A stretch of 64,000 nt of DNA from Pseudoalteromonas rubra (GTDB lineage Bacteria > Pseudomonadota > Gammaproteobacteria > Enterobacterales > Alteromonadaceae). The translations under genes and the position numbers were made by a program. Below the pieces are notes generated by a model. That model ran no database searches, was not told the origin of the DNA, and worked only from the letters and a program-made list of their open reading frames with translations. Of this stretch, positions 39,798-49,425 are shown one piece after another. Each line of letters begins with the position of its first letter. Positions within the stretch are counted from its first letter, which is position 1. The stretch covers positions 1-64,000 of the forward strand of contig NZ_PNCI01000016.1 in assembly GCF_005887095.1 (NCBI RefSeq), given 5' to 3'.

Positions 39798-41234
39798 GTG
39801 ACTAAGAAAACCTCCACAAAAGCACCCCGCCAGGACGTATCCTATCAATATGATGCCATCATCATTGGTACGGGTCCCGGCGGTGAAGGTGCAGCCATGA
39901 ACCTGTCAAAAAGCAACCGCAAAGTGGCTGTGATAGAGCGACAAAAAGACGTCGGGGGTGGCTGTGTACACTGGGGCACTATCCCATCCAAGGCGCTGCG
40001 CCACTCCGTCAGCCGTTTGATCGAATACAAAGCCAACCCGCTGTTTCGCTTTAGCGAACGTCCACAACGGCTGACTTTCCAGGATATTTTGCATCACGCC
40101 AGTGATGTGATCAGCAAACAATCCAGCCTGCGTTCCAGTTTTTACGACCGTAACCGGATCCATCTTTATCAGGGGGATGCCACCTTTGTTGACGCACATA
40201 CGATCCAGGTGCAGCATCTGGATGGCTCCAAAGAGTTACTGACTGCGCAAACCATCGTCATTGCCACGGGCTCCAGGCCTTACCGCCCACCTGGTGTCGA
40301 CTTCGACCACCCGCGTGTCTATGACAGTGATACCATTTTGGACTTAACCCACAACCCGCAGCGCGTGCTGGTTTACGGTGCCGGCGTGATTGGCTGTGAG
40401 TATGCGTCGATTTTTAAGGGCCTGGGCGCCAAAGTGGATCTCATTAATACCCGCGATCGGTTGCTATCGTTTATGGATGATGAAATATCAGATGCACTGA
40501 GTTATCACTTCTGGAACAGTGGCATCGTGATCCGTCACAATGAAGAGTTTGCCAAGGTTGAAACCCAGGATAAAGGCGTAGTGCTGCACCTTCAATCCGG
40601 TAAAAAGGTTAAGGCAGATTGTATATTGTGGGCTAATGGTCGAACGGGTAATACTGATGCGCTGAACCTGGATGCTATTGGGCTCAAAGCGGACGGCCGT
40701 GGCCAGCTCAAAGTCAATGAGCATTACCAAACTGAAATAGACAATGTGTACGCCGTGGGGGATGTGATTGGCTATCCAAGCCTTGCCAGTGCCGCTTTTG
40801 ATCAGGGCAGAATTGCCGCCCATGCCATAGTGCACGGTAAGTGCGATGACCGCCTGATCACTGACATTCCAACCGGTATTTACACTATTCCGGAAATGAG
40901 TTCAGTGGGCAAAACCGAGCAACAACTTACTGCCGCCAAGATCCCTTATGAAGTCGGCCGTGCCCAGTTCAAACATCTGGCACGTTCACAGATCACCGGC
41001 ACCGAAGTCGGCTCGCTTAAGCTGCTGTTTCATGCTGAAAGCAAAGAAATTCTTGGGATCCACTGTTTTGGCGAGCGGGCCTCCGAGATCATTCACATTG
41101 GCCAGGCCATTATGGAACAAAAAGGCAAAGGCAATAATGTCGAGTACTTCGTCAATACCACCTTTAACTACCCGACCATGGCAGAAGCCTACCGGGTGGC
41201 CGCCCTCAATGGCTTAAACCGCCTGTGTGACTGA
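39798..41234 (+). CDS. sthA: Soluble pyridine nucleotide transhydrogenase
   Basis: A 478-residue FAD enzyme of the pyridine nucleotide disulfide reductase family, using NADPH to reduce NAD. FAD site [19 protein letters not shown], the altered active site [17 protein letters not shown], which lacks the redox pair (CxxxxC) as expected for SthA, NAD site [15 protein letters not shown], and the C-terminal interface [14 protein letters not shown]. SthA beside fabR is conserved with E. coli. Confidence 0.95.
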   Translation: MTKKTSTKAPRQDVSYQYDAIIIGTGPGGEGAAMNLSKSNRKVAVIERQKDVGGGCVHWGTIPSKALRHSVSRLIEYKANPLFRFSERPQRLTFQDILHHASDVISKQSSLRSSFYDRNRIHLYQGDATFVDAHTIQVQHLDGSKELLTAQTIVIATGSRPYRPPGVDFDHPRVYDSDTILDLTHNPQRVLVYGAGVIGCEYASIFKGLGAKVDLINTRDRLLSFMDDEISDALSYHFWNSGIVIRHNEEFAKVETQDKGVVLHLQSGKKVKADCILWANGRTGNTDALNLDAIGLKADGRGQLKVNEHYQTEIDNVYAVGDVIGYPSLASAAFDQGRIAAHAIVHGKCDDRLITDIPTGIYTIPEMSSVGKTEQQLTAAKIPYEVGRAQFKHLARSQITGTEVGSLKLLFHAESKEILGIHCFGERASEIIHIGQAIMEQKGKGNNVEYFVNTTFNYPTMAEAYRVAALNGLNRLCD

Positions 41235-41260
41235 CGCAAGTATAATTTCTGGCTGCGCTG

Positions 41261-42511
41261 CTAAAAGCGCAGCTCAGCACTGACGCGCCACAATTGTTCA
41301 ATTTGTCGCGTCGGTAAATTAAAATCAGCCCGGTTTGCCACTTTAGACTCCAGATACTGAAATTCCATCCCGACATGCCATTGCTCAGTGACCTGCCAGC
41401 GGCCAGTCACGGTAATCGCGCCACCCTCACTGGTGTTCGGGTCAAACTCCCAGAAGTCCCTGTCTCTGACATCGAACTGCTCTACCCGCCCACTGACACG
41501 ATAATCCTGCCATTTATGGGTCAGCAGAATAAACTGACTACTGAAGTCATTATCCACCCCACGCCGCTTGCCCATCGCAGTGTTGCCAGCCATGGCCTGC
41601 ATAATAAGATGCGTAGCCCGGGTGATCTTAAAGCGGTAAGCCGCACTGTAAAACTTCGTATCCCAGGCATATTGTCCAGTGTGATAGTTTAATACACTCG
41701 GGTCGCCGTTATTATCGTACCAATACAGCCGCACCGTATGGCGTTTCTGATAATCCCAGTGCGCCCCAAGGTAATAGCCAAATCGACCATCCACTTCAGT
41801 AAATGGCTCCGTTTGCCACGCCTGTTTCGCCAATGGCGCTGCGTTTAGAGCGTTAATGGGCGCAAACGCAATGGCTTCGTTGAATACACTTTGCCTGTCG
41901 TGCACGGCCCAGCCGCGCCATGCCAGTAAAGTGCCCGCAGGGTCGTTGCCTTTATACAAAGCACCGACTAACTCCCAGTTATGACCGCTACGCTGTCGTC
42001 GCGGTAATCGGCTGTCACTGCGTTTAAAGCTCACTTCCGTACCAAAGGTCCGGATCTCCTCACCCAGCCAGGCATTAATCGCACTGTAGCTGTAGTTATA
42101 GGGAGATGACCAGCCTATATCCGGGTTTTCCAGTGACATTCTGGGGTAAAACCCGCCTACCCGGCCTTGCCACTGCCAGGGCCCTTTATTCAGGGTGTGG
42201 TATTGGGCAAATAACTCGGTAAACCCGACTTTGTTATCCGGATCAGGTACATATTGCGCACTGGCTAACAGTGACCATTTGCTCCCTAATTCTGTGCGCA
42301 GGTCGAGTATCCCACGGCTCAGATTGAATCGCTCTGATTCAGTGCCAAAACGATTAACTGCCACGCCTCGGTTATACCAGGATGCATGCTCACTGCTATT
42401 TTGCCAGCTTGCCTGAATAGCCCCTTTGTACTGAAAGCCTTGCGCCTGTGCAGCATTGATGGCCACCGCATTAAGCCCGGCCAGTAACAGCCATTGAAGT
42501 GATTTATTCAT
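41261..42511 (-). CDS. Outer-membrane beta-barrel protein, unknown function
   Basis: About 416 residues. Signal peptide MNKSLQWLLLAGLNAVAINA, mature part rich in alternating aromatic strands ending RVSAELRF, the C-terminal Phe signature of an outer-membrane barrel. The ATG at 42511 overlaps the stop of the upstream gene by six bases (read ATGAATAA), so both are translationally coupled. It resembles porin-like proteins, possibly sugar or anion selective, but I do not recognise a family. The partner is the cupredoxin-like protein before it. Confidence 0.75.
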   Translation of the reverse strand: MNKSLQWLLLAGLNAVAINAAQAQGFQYKGAIQASWQNSSEHASWYNRGVAVNRFGTESERFNLSRGILDLRTELGSKWSLLASAQYVPDPDNKVGFTELFAQYHTLNKGPWQWQGRVGGFYPRMSLENPDIGWSSPYNYSYSAINAWLGEEIRTFGTEVSFKRSDSRLPRRQRSGHNWELVGALYKGNDPAGTLLAWRGWAVHDRQSVFNEAIAFAPINALNAAPLAKQAWQTEPFTEVDGRFGYYLGAHWDYQKRHTVRLYWYDNNGDPSVLNYHTGQYAWDTKFYSAAYRFKITRATHLIMQAMAGNTAMGKRRGVDNDFSSQFILLTHKWQDYRVSGRVEQFDVRDRDFWEFDPNTSEGGAITVTGRWQVTEQWHVGMEFQYLESKVANRADFNLPTRQIEQLWRVSAELRF

Positions 42512-43172
42512 AGTCATCAAACTCATCACTGAAATCGTCCTGGAACATACCAAGTGCCTGATTCAATTGAATGTTAAGCTTATCACCGGATTTTACTCTT
42601 GATAACGAGTTGCTTTCCGGGCTATCCAGGTCCATAAACCCCTCATGCCAGACTTTCAAGACCACATCAGTAAGCTCCGCTTTGGGTAGCGAGATACGCG
42701 CGATCCCCTGCTGATCAGTCACAGCAAAGTGTGTAGAGTCAACCACCAGGATATAACCCAGCATCCAGTCGTGAATATTGCAGCCCAGCTCCACGGCACC
42801 GGTCGCTGAAAATGTCAGAGCCTGTGGCTGATCACGATACAGTTTGAATTCAAAGGATTTAGCGGGAGAAAATGAGTAAACATGATGCAATATAGAGTCA
42901 TAATTAGGGAAAGACACTTCGGCTTGCTGAGGCACAATCAGCAAGTGCGGTGTAAACGCGCGATCTTTCTGGCCCATTTTATAACTTTGCTTTAAGACGG
43001 CCTGATCGGCAGTCAGCCCCTGCCCTGTTAACCACACAGCCGCACCGGGCAGCGCCTTTCCCTGCTTATCGACCAAGTGCACCGAGACCTGCCCACCTGC
43101 AGCAAACACACTGGCTGAGGCCAGAGCTAGGGCTGCCAAAGCAGTACTAAGAATATGTTTTAATTGAATCAT
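42504..43172 (-). CDS. Periplasmic cupredoxin-like protein (methylamine-utilisation type)
   Basis: About 222 residues. Signal peptide MIQLKHILSTALAALALASA and a beta-sandwich region. Residues around GCNIHDWMLGYILV contain Cys, His and Met in a tight cluster, and SILHHVYSF supplies an earlier His pair, resembling copper ligands of cupredoxins; databases call relatives methylamine utilisation proteins though this pathway is not shown here. The frame is open from 43244 but the ATG at 43172 begins the signal peptide. Operon with the following outer-membrane gene. Confidence 0.75.
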   Translation of the reverse strand: MIQLKHILSTALAALALASASVFAAGGQVSVHLVDKQGKALPGAAVWLTGQGLTADQAVLKQSYKMGQKDRAFTPHLLIVPQQAEVSFPNYDSILHHVYSFSPAKSFEFKLYRDQPQALTFSATGAVELGCNIHDWMLGYILVVDSTHFAVTDQQGIARISLPKAELTDVVLKVWHEGFMDLDSPESNSLSRVKSGDKLNIQLNQALGMFQDDFSDEFDDYE

Positions 43173-43344
43173 TGCCTGAAATTTCCTTGCAGCATGAATT
43201 GAGTATAGGCCACAGATGTAGACCGGACGACTGTTAGTTTCCATTCATCGCATTTTCAAACTGAATACGTATGCAGAAAGTTCATCGCCCCTGGAAGATA
43301 ACAGTATGCTAAACGCTCACTCACATTTGCAACCGAGATAGTTT

Positions 43345-45402
43345 ATGCGATTAGTCTTCTCAGCAACAAGCATTGCCGCTACGTTGGTCGCCGGTTTATT
43401 TTCCGGCGCTACTGAGGCTGCGTCACACAGTGTCAGTTCACCCAACGGTAAACTGACCTTTCAGATCAGCGATGATAACACCCAGCCCAGCTACCAAATC
43501 ACGTTCAACAACAAGGCGGTGATCGCCCCTTCAAAGCTGGGGTTTGATTTTGCCCGGGCGCCATCACTGCGGGATGGCCTGATCATCAGCAAGACTCTGC
43601 GTAACAGTGCAGATGAGCACTGGCAACAACCCTGGGGCGAGGCTCGAGAGATCCATGACCATCACAACGAACTGGTTGTGACTTTGGCAGACGAGCAGTC
43701 AAAGCAAGCACAGTATACGCTCAGGGTACGAGTATTTGATGACGGTGTGGGCTTTCGATATGAAGTCGCAGCCGATTCTGCCCGCTATATAACCCGCGAA
43801 CTGACAGAGTTTGCTGTTGCAGACAGTGATCAGGCCAATGCCTGGTGGATCCCGGCACGCGGCTGGAACCGCTATGAGTATACATACAAAACCACAGCGC
43901 TACACGATGCGGCTCATGTTCACACCCCTTTCACCTTAAAGAACAAAAACGGCGTTCACATTAGCATTCATGAAGCCGCCTTGGTTGATTATGCCGCTAT
44001 GACGCTGAATCAGCGTCGTCCTGGTACCTTTATCAGCGATCTGACGCCCTGGTCTGATGGCATTGCGGTAAAAACCAATGGCCACTTCACAACTCCCTGG
44101 CGCACCATACAAGTCGGTGCACAAGCCACCGACTTACTCAACTCCCGCCTGATCCTGAACCTGAATGAGCCTAATAAGTTAGGTGATGTATCCTGGGTGG
44201 AACCGGGTAAATACCTCGGCATTTGGTGGGGCATGCACATAGGTAAAAACACCTGGGGCAGTGGTGAGAAGCATGGCGCGACCACAGAGCGTACCAAAGA
44301 ATATCTGAGCTTTGCCGCCGAGCATGGCTTTGATGGCGTACTGGTGGAAGGCTGGAATACCGGCTGGGATGGCGACTGGTTCTTCAATGGTGATGTCTTT
44401 AGCTTTACCGAGGCTTACCCGGATTTCGACCTGGATGCCATTGCCAAACATGGCGAACAAGTGGGTGCTCGCCTGATAGGTCACCATGAAACCTCAGGTA
44501 ACGTCAGTAACTATCGTGACCAAATGGCAGATGCCTTTGCTCTGTACGAAAAAGCAGGTGTCCGCCAGGTGAAAACCGGCTACGTGGCTGATGGTGGCAA
44601 CATCAAACGTATTGATGAACGTGGCCATGCCCGTTTTGAATGGCATGACGGTCAGTTTATGGTTAATGAGTATCTGGACAATGTGAAACTGGCTGCCAAA
44701 CATAAGATCAGCATCAATACCCATGAGCCAATCAAGGACACCGGGCTGCGTCGTACCTATCCAAACTGGCTGACCCGTGAAGGTGCACGTGGCCAGGAGT
44801 TTAACGCCTGGGGCACCCCGCCTAACCCGCCGGAACATACCACTATGCTGGCCTATACGCGCATGTTGTCTGGTCCGATGGACTTTACTCCGGGCATTTT
44901 TGATATGAGCTTTAATGGTCTGGGTGATAAAACCAACCGACCACAAACCACCCTGGCAAAGCAACTGGCACTGTATGTAGTGCTGTACAGTCCGGTACAG
45001 ATGGCCGCCGACTTGCCAGAGAACTATCTGGCCAGAGCGGATGCCTTCCAGTTTATCAAGGACGTGCCAGCAGACTGGGAGCAGAGTATCGCGCTGACAG
45101 GTGAGGTTGGCGACTACGTGGTGTTTGCACGGAAAGCGCGCAAACGCGGCAAGTACTCGGGTAAAGATTGGTATTTAGGGGCCATTACCGACGAGCACGC
45201 CAGAAGCATTGACGTCAAGCTCGACTTCCTTGAGCCGAGCCAACGCTTCGAAGCCCAGATCTATCAGGATGGCCCTGAGGCTGAGTGGAAACACAATCCC
45301 TATGATCTGAGTATTCAAAAACAGATTGTCACAGCACAGGATACGTTAACGCTGAAGCTGGCTACCAGTGGCGGTACCGCGATCCGCTTTAAAGCCCTTT
45401 AA
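43345..45402 (+). CDS. Glycoside hydrolase family 97 alpha-glucosidase
   Basis: A 685-residue secreted GH97 enzyme, signal peptide MRLVFSATSIAATLVAGLFS. N-terminal beta-sandwich, then the (beta/alpha)8 barrel with GIWWGMHIGKNTWGSGEKHG, GFDGVLVEGWNTGWDGDW and the acidic loop NTHEPIKDTGLRRTYPNW and EGARGQEFNAW. It likely hydrolyses alpha-glucosidic bonds of starch or maltooligosaccharides (SusB-like). It is followed by a terminator and convergent MFS gene, and an AraC gene beyond. Confidence 0.93.
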   Translation: MRLVFSATSIAATLVAGLFSGATEAASHSVSSPNGKLTFQISDDNTQPSYQITFNNKAVIAPSKLGFDFARAPSLRDGLIISKTLRNSADEHWQQPWGEAREIHDHHNELVVTLADEQSKQAQYTLRVRVFDDGVGFRYEVAADSARYITRELTEFAVADSDQANAWWIPARGWNRYEYTYKTTALHDAAHVHTPFTLKNKNGVHISIHEAALVDYAAMTLNQRRPGTFISDLTPWSDGIAVKTNGHFTTPWRTIQVGAQATDLLNSRLILNLNEPNKLGDVSWVEPGKYLGIWWGMHIGKNTWGSGEKHGATTERTKEYLSFAAEHGFDGVLVEGWNTGWDGDWFFNGDVFSFTEAYPDFDLDAIAKHGEQVGARLIGHHETSGNVSNYRDQMADAFALYEKAGVRQVKTGYVADGGNIKRIDERGHARFEWHDGQFMVNEYLDNVKLAAKHKISINTHEPIKDTGLRRTYPNWLTREGARGQEFNAWGTPPNPPEHTTMLAYTRMLSGPMDFTPGIFDMSFNGLGDKTNRPQTTLAKQLALYVVLYSPVQMAADLPENYLARADAFQFIKDVPADWEQSIALTGEVGDYVVFARKARKRGKYSGKDWYLGAITDEHARSIDVKLDFLEPSQRFEAQIYQDGPEAEWKHNPYDLSIQKQIVTAQDTLTLKLATSGGTAIRFKAL

Positions 45403-45422
45403 CACGAGATTCTTATCCATAT

Positions 45423-45448
45423 AGCCGCCCGCAATAGGCGGCTTTTTA
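45423..45448. terminator. Terminator between GH97 and MFS genes
   Basis: Stem AGCCGCC / GGCGGCT (45423-45429 with 45437-45443) and T run, ending GH97 transcription. Confidence 0.85.
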
Positions 45449-46612
45449 TCAGGCAGCCACGCGTTTCAAGTGCGGTGTAATAAACTGGCTGAGTAGCAAA
45501 GAGCACCCTGCCAATGCCGCGCCAAAGTAAAACACCAGGGACTGATCATACAACCACACTACACCAAAACTGGCCGGGATCACCACAGCGGCTATATGGT
45601 TGATGGTAAAACTGACACCCGCAGTGGCCGCAATGTCCTCGGGCTGGGCTATTTTCTGGAAGTAAGTTTTCAGTGCAATGGCCATAGCAAAGAAGATATG
45701 ATCTACCACATACAGCGCTGCCGCCAGCTGGGCCGACTCCACCAGCGCATACCCCACAAACACCAGTACTAACCCTGAATATTCCAGGGTCAGCGCCTTT
45801 TGCTCACCAATACGATTGATCATCTTGCCGATTTTCGGGGCAACAAAAATATTCACAACGTGATTGAGCATATACAGCGCAGTGATCTCAGCCACATCAA
45901 AGCCAAACTTTTCAACCATTAAAAAGCCGGCAAATACCATAAAGATCTGACGACGAGCACCCGAGAAAAAAGTCAGAATGTAATACAGGGAATATTGCTT
46001 ACGCAGAATTAATTTCTTGTGCTGCGTTGCTTGCTGAACAAATTGCGGATGCGTTGCCGCCATAAATAGTGTCAGTACCAGTCCAGCACCGCCAAAGAGT
46101 AAGTAAACCCAGACATAATCGGTGGCCAGCCAGGTGAATGCAACCCAGATCAGACCAAAGGTGACCAAAGAGGCCATAGATTTAATAGACAGCAGCCGAC
46201 CTAACTGCTCTGGTGCCTCTTCTTTGCTAAACCATTGTAAACTCAGCGACTGATTAAGCGTTTCAAAATAGTGAAAGCCAATGGACATCAGCACTGTTGT
46301 GGCATACAGGCCATACACGCTGGGGAAAAAGCCCGTCAGCGCGACCCCGATTGATAATAAACATAAACTTACCAGCGCAAAGGTTTGCTCCTTCAGCACC
46401 AGCAATACAAATACGGCCGTAAAAGCCAAAAAGCCAGGCACCTCGCGCAATGACTGCAACATGCCAATATGCGCGCCAGTAAACGCAGCCTGTTCAATAG
46501 CAAAGTTATTAAGTAAGGCATTCCAGGCAGAAAAGGTCATTGCCATGACAATGGTCGCCAGTACCATAAAACTCATCGGCGAGGGCACAAAGAGTCGGGT
46601 TGGGTTTTTCAT
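45449..46612 (-). CDS. MFS transporter
   Basis: A 387-residue major facilitator with about 12 hydrophobic helices. The long cytosolic loop after TM6 (AATHPQFVQQATQHKKLIL) separates the two halves. No substrate motif is recognised. It converges on GH97 and is divergent from the AraC gene, suggesting the three could respond to one carbohydrate, but this is context only. Confidence 0.82.
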   Translation of the reverse strand: MKNPTRLFVPSPMSFMVLATIVMAMTFSAWNALLNNFAIEQAAFTGAHIGMLQSLREVPGFLAFTAVFVLLVLKEQTFALVSLCLLSIGVALTGFFPSVYGLYATTVLMSIGFHYFETLNQSLSLQWFSKEEAPEQLGRLLSIKSMASLVTFGLIWVAFTWLATDYVWVYLLFGGAGLVLTLFMAATHPQFVQQATQHKKLILRKQYSLYYILTFFSGARRQIFMVFAGFLMVEKFGFDVAEITALYMLNHVVNIFVAPKIGKMINRIGEQKALTLEYSGLVLVFVGYALVESAQLAAALYVVDHIFFAMAIALKTYFQKIAQPEDIAATAGVSFTINHIAAVVIPASFGVVWLYDQSLVFYFGAALAGCSLLLSQFITPHLKRVAA

Positions 46613-46692
46613 TCACAGTCCTTAAGCACATTGATTGCCGTTATTAGCCCGGTTAGTATATGAGCTAGGCACGCTGGCTAATATGGAAAATC

Positions 46693-47499
46693 ATGACACA
46701 AAGTTTATCAAATCGGACAGATGCTTCCTGGCGCAGTGTGTCCAGCCGGTTTAAACGAAAGACACTGGACAGACCCGTCTTCCCCCGGCCTACCACTATG
46801 CCCGCCAATGAGCATGTGCGCTCACACAGCCATCACTGGGGACAGATCACGTACATCAGTGATTCGGTCATGACCATTTTCACGCCGCAGGGCACTTTCG
46901 TCATTCCACCGCAACAGGCGTTGTGGATCCCACCCAATGTGGAGCATGAAACCTTCTGCCGCTATGGCGGACACTTTCGCAGTGTCTATATCGATGAAAA
47001 GTATGCTGAGATACTAGGCGACCAGGCGAAGACCCTGGTGGTTGATACCCTGCTCAAAGAAATGATCCTGACCATCTGCACCTGGCCCGAAGACTATCTG
47101 CTCGATGATAAAACCGAGCGCTTTATCCAGGTATTTATCGATCGACTGGAGCTGGCGCCCACCAGCGCGTTTTTTATTCCCAAGGCGGATGACCAGCGAC
47201 TGCTGCCGATTGTCAGTGAACTGTATTCTAACCCGGGCTGTACACGGACTTTGGAGCAGTGGGGTGAACAAGTTGGTGCCTCGGCCAGAACACTGAACCG
47301 GCTGTTTCATAAAAGCTTTGCCATGAGCTTTAGTCAGTGGAAGCAAAAACTCAGAGCACTGCGTGCGGTGGAAATGCTCACCGCCGGAGAAACCCAGCAG
47401 GCCATTGCCCAGCAACTGGGTTTCGAATCCAGCTCGGCGTTTAACAGCGCGTTTAAGAAGTACTTTGGTACAACCCCCCGGCAATACATAAAACGCTAA
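46693..47499 (+). CDS. AraC-family transcriptional regulator
   Basis: A 268-residue regulator: an N-terminal cupin-like sensing part (HSHHWGQITYISDSVM and FVIPPQQALWIPPNVEHE) and two C-terminal AraC helix-turn-helices (LEQWGEQVGASARTLNRLFH; ETQQAIAQQLGFESSSAF, ending PRQYIKR). It likely binds a small molecule. It is divergent from the MFS gene with about 80 bases between, the usual place for such control. Confidence 0.9.
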   Translation: MTQSLSNRTDASWRSVSSRFKRKTLDRPVFPRPTTMPANEHVRSHSHHWGQITYISDSVMTIFTPQGTFVIPPQQALWIPPNVEHETFCRYGGHFRSVYIDEKYAEILGDQAKTLVVDTLLKEMILTICTWPEDYLLDDKTERFIQVFIDRLELAPTSAFFIPKADDQRLLPIVSELYSNPGCTRTLEQWGEQVGASARTLNRLFHKSFAMSFSQWKQKLRALRAVEMLTAGETQQAIAQQLGFESSSAFNSAFKKYFGTTPRQYIKR

Positions 47500-47591
47500 T
47501 ATCCCCCTGCAGAGAGAAGATAGTCAGCTCATCATAGGCTGATGATCAGACGTTACCTGAACTGGAGCAAATAACTCAAGGCAGTTTAAAA

Positions 47592-47613
47592 GAAAAAGGG
47601 GCCACAAGCCCCT
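47592..47613 (-). terminator. Terminator of the 8-Cys protein gene
   Basis: Stem AGGGGC / GCCCCT (47597-47602 with 47608-47613) followed on the minus strand by a run of T. Confidence 0.75.
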
Positions 47614-47642
47614 ACGATTCTAGATTTGTGTGGCAAAGTCCA

Positions 47643-48494
47643 TCACGGCCTGTAGTAACAAACGGCTTGGCGGCTCAGCTCACCCGGCACGCCAGTAAAG
47701 CCAAATTTACACTCATATTCCGCACCTTGAAACCAGTTTCTTAAAGCAAATTCAATGTCAGTGTAACGCTTAAAAGATTGAGACGTACTTCCGGGAGCCG
47801 GATAAGTTGCAGTTGTCTTATTATTATCCTGTTTAAACTTAACTTCATCAGTGCCCTGGCATCCATCTTTCGTCATGATACAAATGTTAGTAGGCACTTT
47901 CTTGCCGTCTTTGCGTACACTGAAGTGCATGGTAATACCAGTTTTATTCAATTGACCACTTTCGCCAGACACTAAGTTTGCAATCTGTTTGATCGACTCA
48001 TCTACCGCCTGGACACCTGCTCGGACCGCAGCACTATTCAGGAAGGCCTGAACCAGCCCCTGTTCCTGTGCCGGTGGCGCAGAAGGAACCGGACGTCGGC
48101 TTGTTCGTTGCACATGCTGGAACTGCTGCATTTCAAACCCGTACATTTCATAGCTTTGCTGCTCTTCTGGCACATTACCATGTGGCGTACAGTTATTCCT
48201 CGGATCCATGCAGGGGTCATATGGTACATAGCGGTAAGAATAGAGACCACGATTTATCCCTGCACGGATAAAGTCCTCAAGTATGGTTCGGGTATGCGCC
48301 TGCGTCATACAATAGCCGTTGTTGATCGTACACAATGAAGAAAAAGTAATATTCTGCATCTTGCCGTTGGCCACGGTCAGAAATACTTGGATCTCTTCCC
48401 CTTCCCGGGTTTTGAAGTATATTTCTTTATGAGGGGTAGCAAATGTATTCATGCTGATAAACAGACCCAGCAAGGCAAAAATCATTTTTTGCAT
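47643..48494 (-). CDS. Secreted cysteine-rich hypothetical protein
   Basis: About 283 residues; not recognised. Signal peptide MQKMIFALLGLFISMNTFA, then a mature part with eight cysteines, in pairs SSLC/GYC, DPC/NNC, NIC/GC and EC/VC, which could make four disulfides. The middle (about 140-170) is Pro/Gln/Ala-rich and likely flexible. The frame starts at 48575 but the ATG at 48494 has AAGGAT upstream and begins the signal peptide. Composition is AT-richer than neighbours. Divergent from a self-cleaving repressor gene 220 bases away. Confidence 0.75.
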   Translation of the reverse strand: MQKMIFALLGLFISMNTFATPHKEIYFKTREGEEIQVFLTVANGKMQNITFSSLCTINNGYCMTQAHTRTILEDFIRAGINRGLYSYRYVPYDPCMDPRNNCTPHGNVPEEQQSYEMYGFEMQQFQHVQRTSRRPVPSAPPAQEQGLVQAFLNSAAVRAGVQAVDESIKQIANLVSGESGQLNKTGITMHFSVRKDGKKVPTNICIMTKDGCQGTDEVKFKQDNNKTTATYPAPGSTSQSFKRYTDIEFALRNWFQGAEYECKFGFTGVPGELSRQAVCYYRP

Positions 48495-48646
48495 TTTTTC
48501 ATCCTTAAATATTAGACTCAACTTTTCATCTATGTTTCCATAAACGGAAACAAAAATTAACAAAAAAAACACCAAAAATCAACGCGCATTGCAAATTCAA
48601 GCTTAGAGATATAATTTGGATATTTTTCAGCCAATTAACATCGTAA

Positions 48647-48658
48647 TACTGTACAGTA
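48647..48658. promoter_or_regulatory. 12-bp perfect palindrome upstream of the S24 repressor gene
   Basis: TACTGTACAGTA, 57 bases before the repressor start, between it and the 8-Cys gene. It consists of LexA half-sites (CTGT / ACAG) without the usual eight-base spacer, so it is not a normal LexA box but may be the operator of the adjacent repressor. Confidence 0.45.
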
Positions 48659-48714
48659 ACTCAAGAGACAAGTACTCTGAGCGCCTTTCTTTGTTGTAAC
48701 CTGCATGGGGTGTC

Positions 48715-49368
48715 ATGAGCACAGCATTTTCGCGTCGATTTGTTACCTTAATCGACCAGTTTAGTGCCGGAAATAAGCGTCAGTTTGCGCTACTTACCGG
48801 CAAATCACCGTCGCATATTTATCGTATTTGTCGTGGTCTCAGCCGACCATCTGTTGCTTATCTGGAGCATTTGTACAGTCTATTTGGCCTGGATCTGAAC
48901 TGGTTGCTTACAGGTGAACAACCCATCGACCATGCCACGCACTCTGGTGGACAGGACATGCTGATGGTACCTAAGCTGGATGTGGAAGCCAGTGCCGGCT
49001 TTGGTAGTATCAATGGCAGTGAAGATATCACCGAGCAGTTTGCCCTGAATAAGCGCTGGCTAAGTACTCAGCTGGGCGTACACAGTGAACAGCTGGCGTT
49101 TGTGACTATTCGTGGTGACAGTATGCTACCGACTCTGCAACACGGCGACATGGTTCTGGTTGATTTGAGCCAGCGTGATGCCAATAAACGCGGCGTATTC
49201 GTATTGCAAACCGAAGATGGCCTGATGGCTAAACGTTTAGTACAACACCGGGATCATATTAGTGTGGTGAGCGATAACCCGGATTACCCAGCCTGGCAGA
49301 TCCAGGCCGACAATGCTCAGCAGCATGGTATCGCAGGCAGAATCGTCTGGTGTGGTCGCAGTATGTAA
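48715..49368 (+). CDS. CI/LexA-like repressor with S24 peptidase domain
   Basis: A 217-residue regulator. N-terminal helix-turn-helix (residues 21-41, FALLTGKSPSHIYRICRG), linker, then S24 peptidase. Catalytic serine 136 in IRGDSMLPT and lysine 173 in LMAKRLVQ are 37 residues apart, as in LexA (119 and 156). An Ala-Gly cleavage site lies at 94-95 (EASAGFGS). It would self-cleave when RecA is activated by DNA damage. It is chromosomal; no phage genes surround it. Confidence 0.88.
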   Translation: MSTAFSRRFVTLIDQFSAGNKRQFALLTGKSPSHIYRICRGLSRPSVAYLEHLYSLFGLDLNWLLTGEQPIDHATHSGGQDMLMVPKLDVEASAGFGSINGSEDITEQFALNKRWLSTQLGVHSEQLAFVTIRGDSMLPTLQHGDMVLVDLSQRDANKRGVFVLQTEDGLMAKRLVQHRDHISVVSDNPDYPAWQIQADNAQQHGIAGRIVWCGRSM

Positions 49369-49381
49369 CCCCTAAGACAGC

Positions 49382-49407
49382 AAAAAGCCAGCATATGCTG
49401 GCTTTTT
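49382..49407. terminator. Bidirectional terminator between S24 gene and trpS
   Basis: A 26-base perfect palindrome (stem GCCAGCAT / ATGCTGGC with A5 before and T5 after), serving both converging genes. Confidence 0.92.
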
Positions 49408-49425
49408 GTTATTATAGCCTGATGG

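Noticed and set aside
48647..48658. Canonical LexA box
   Set aside because: The half-sites lack the eight-base spacer that LexA needs; kept only as a candidate operator for the adjacent repressor.
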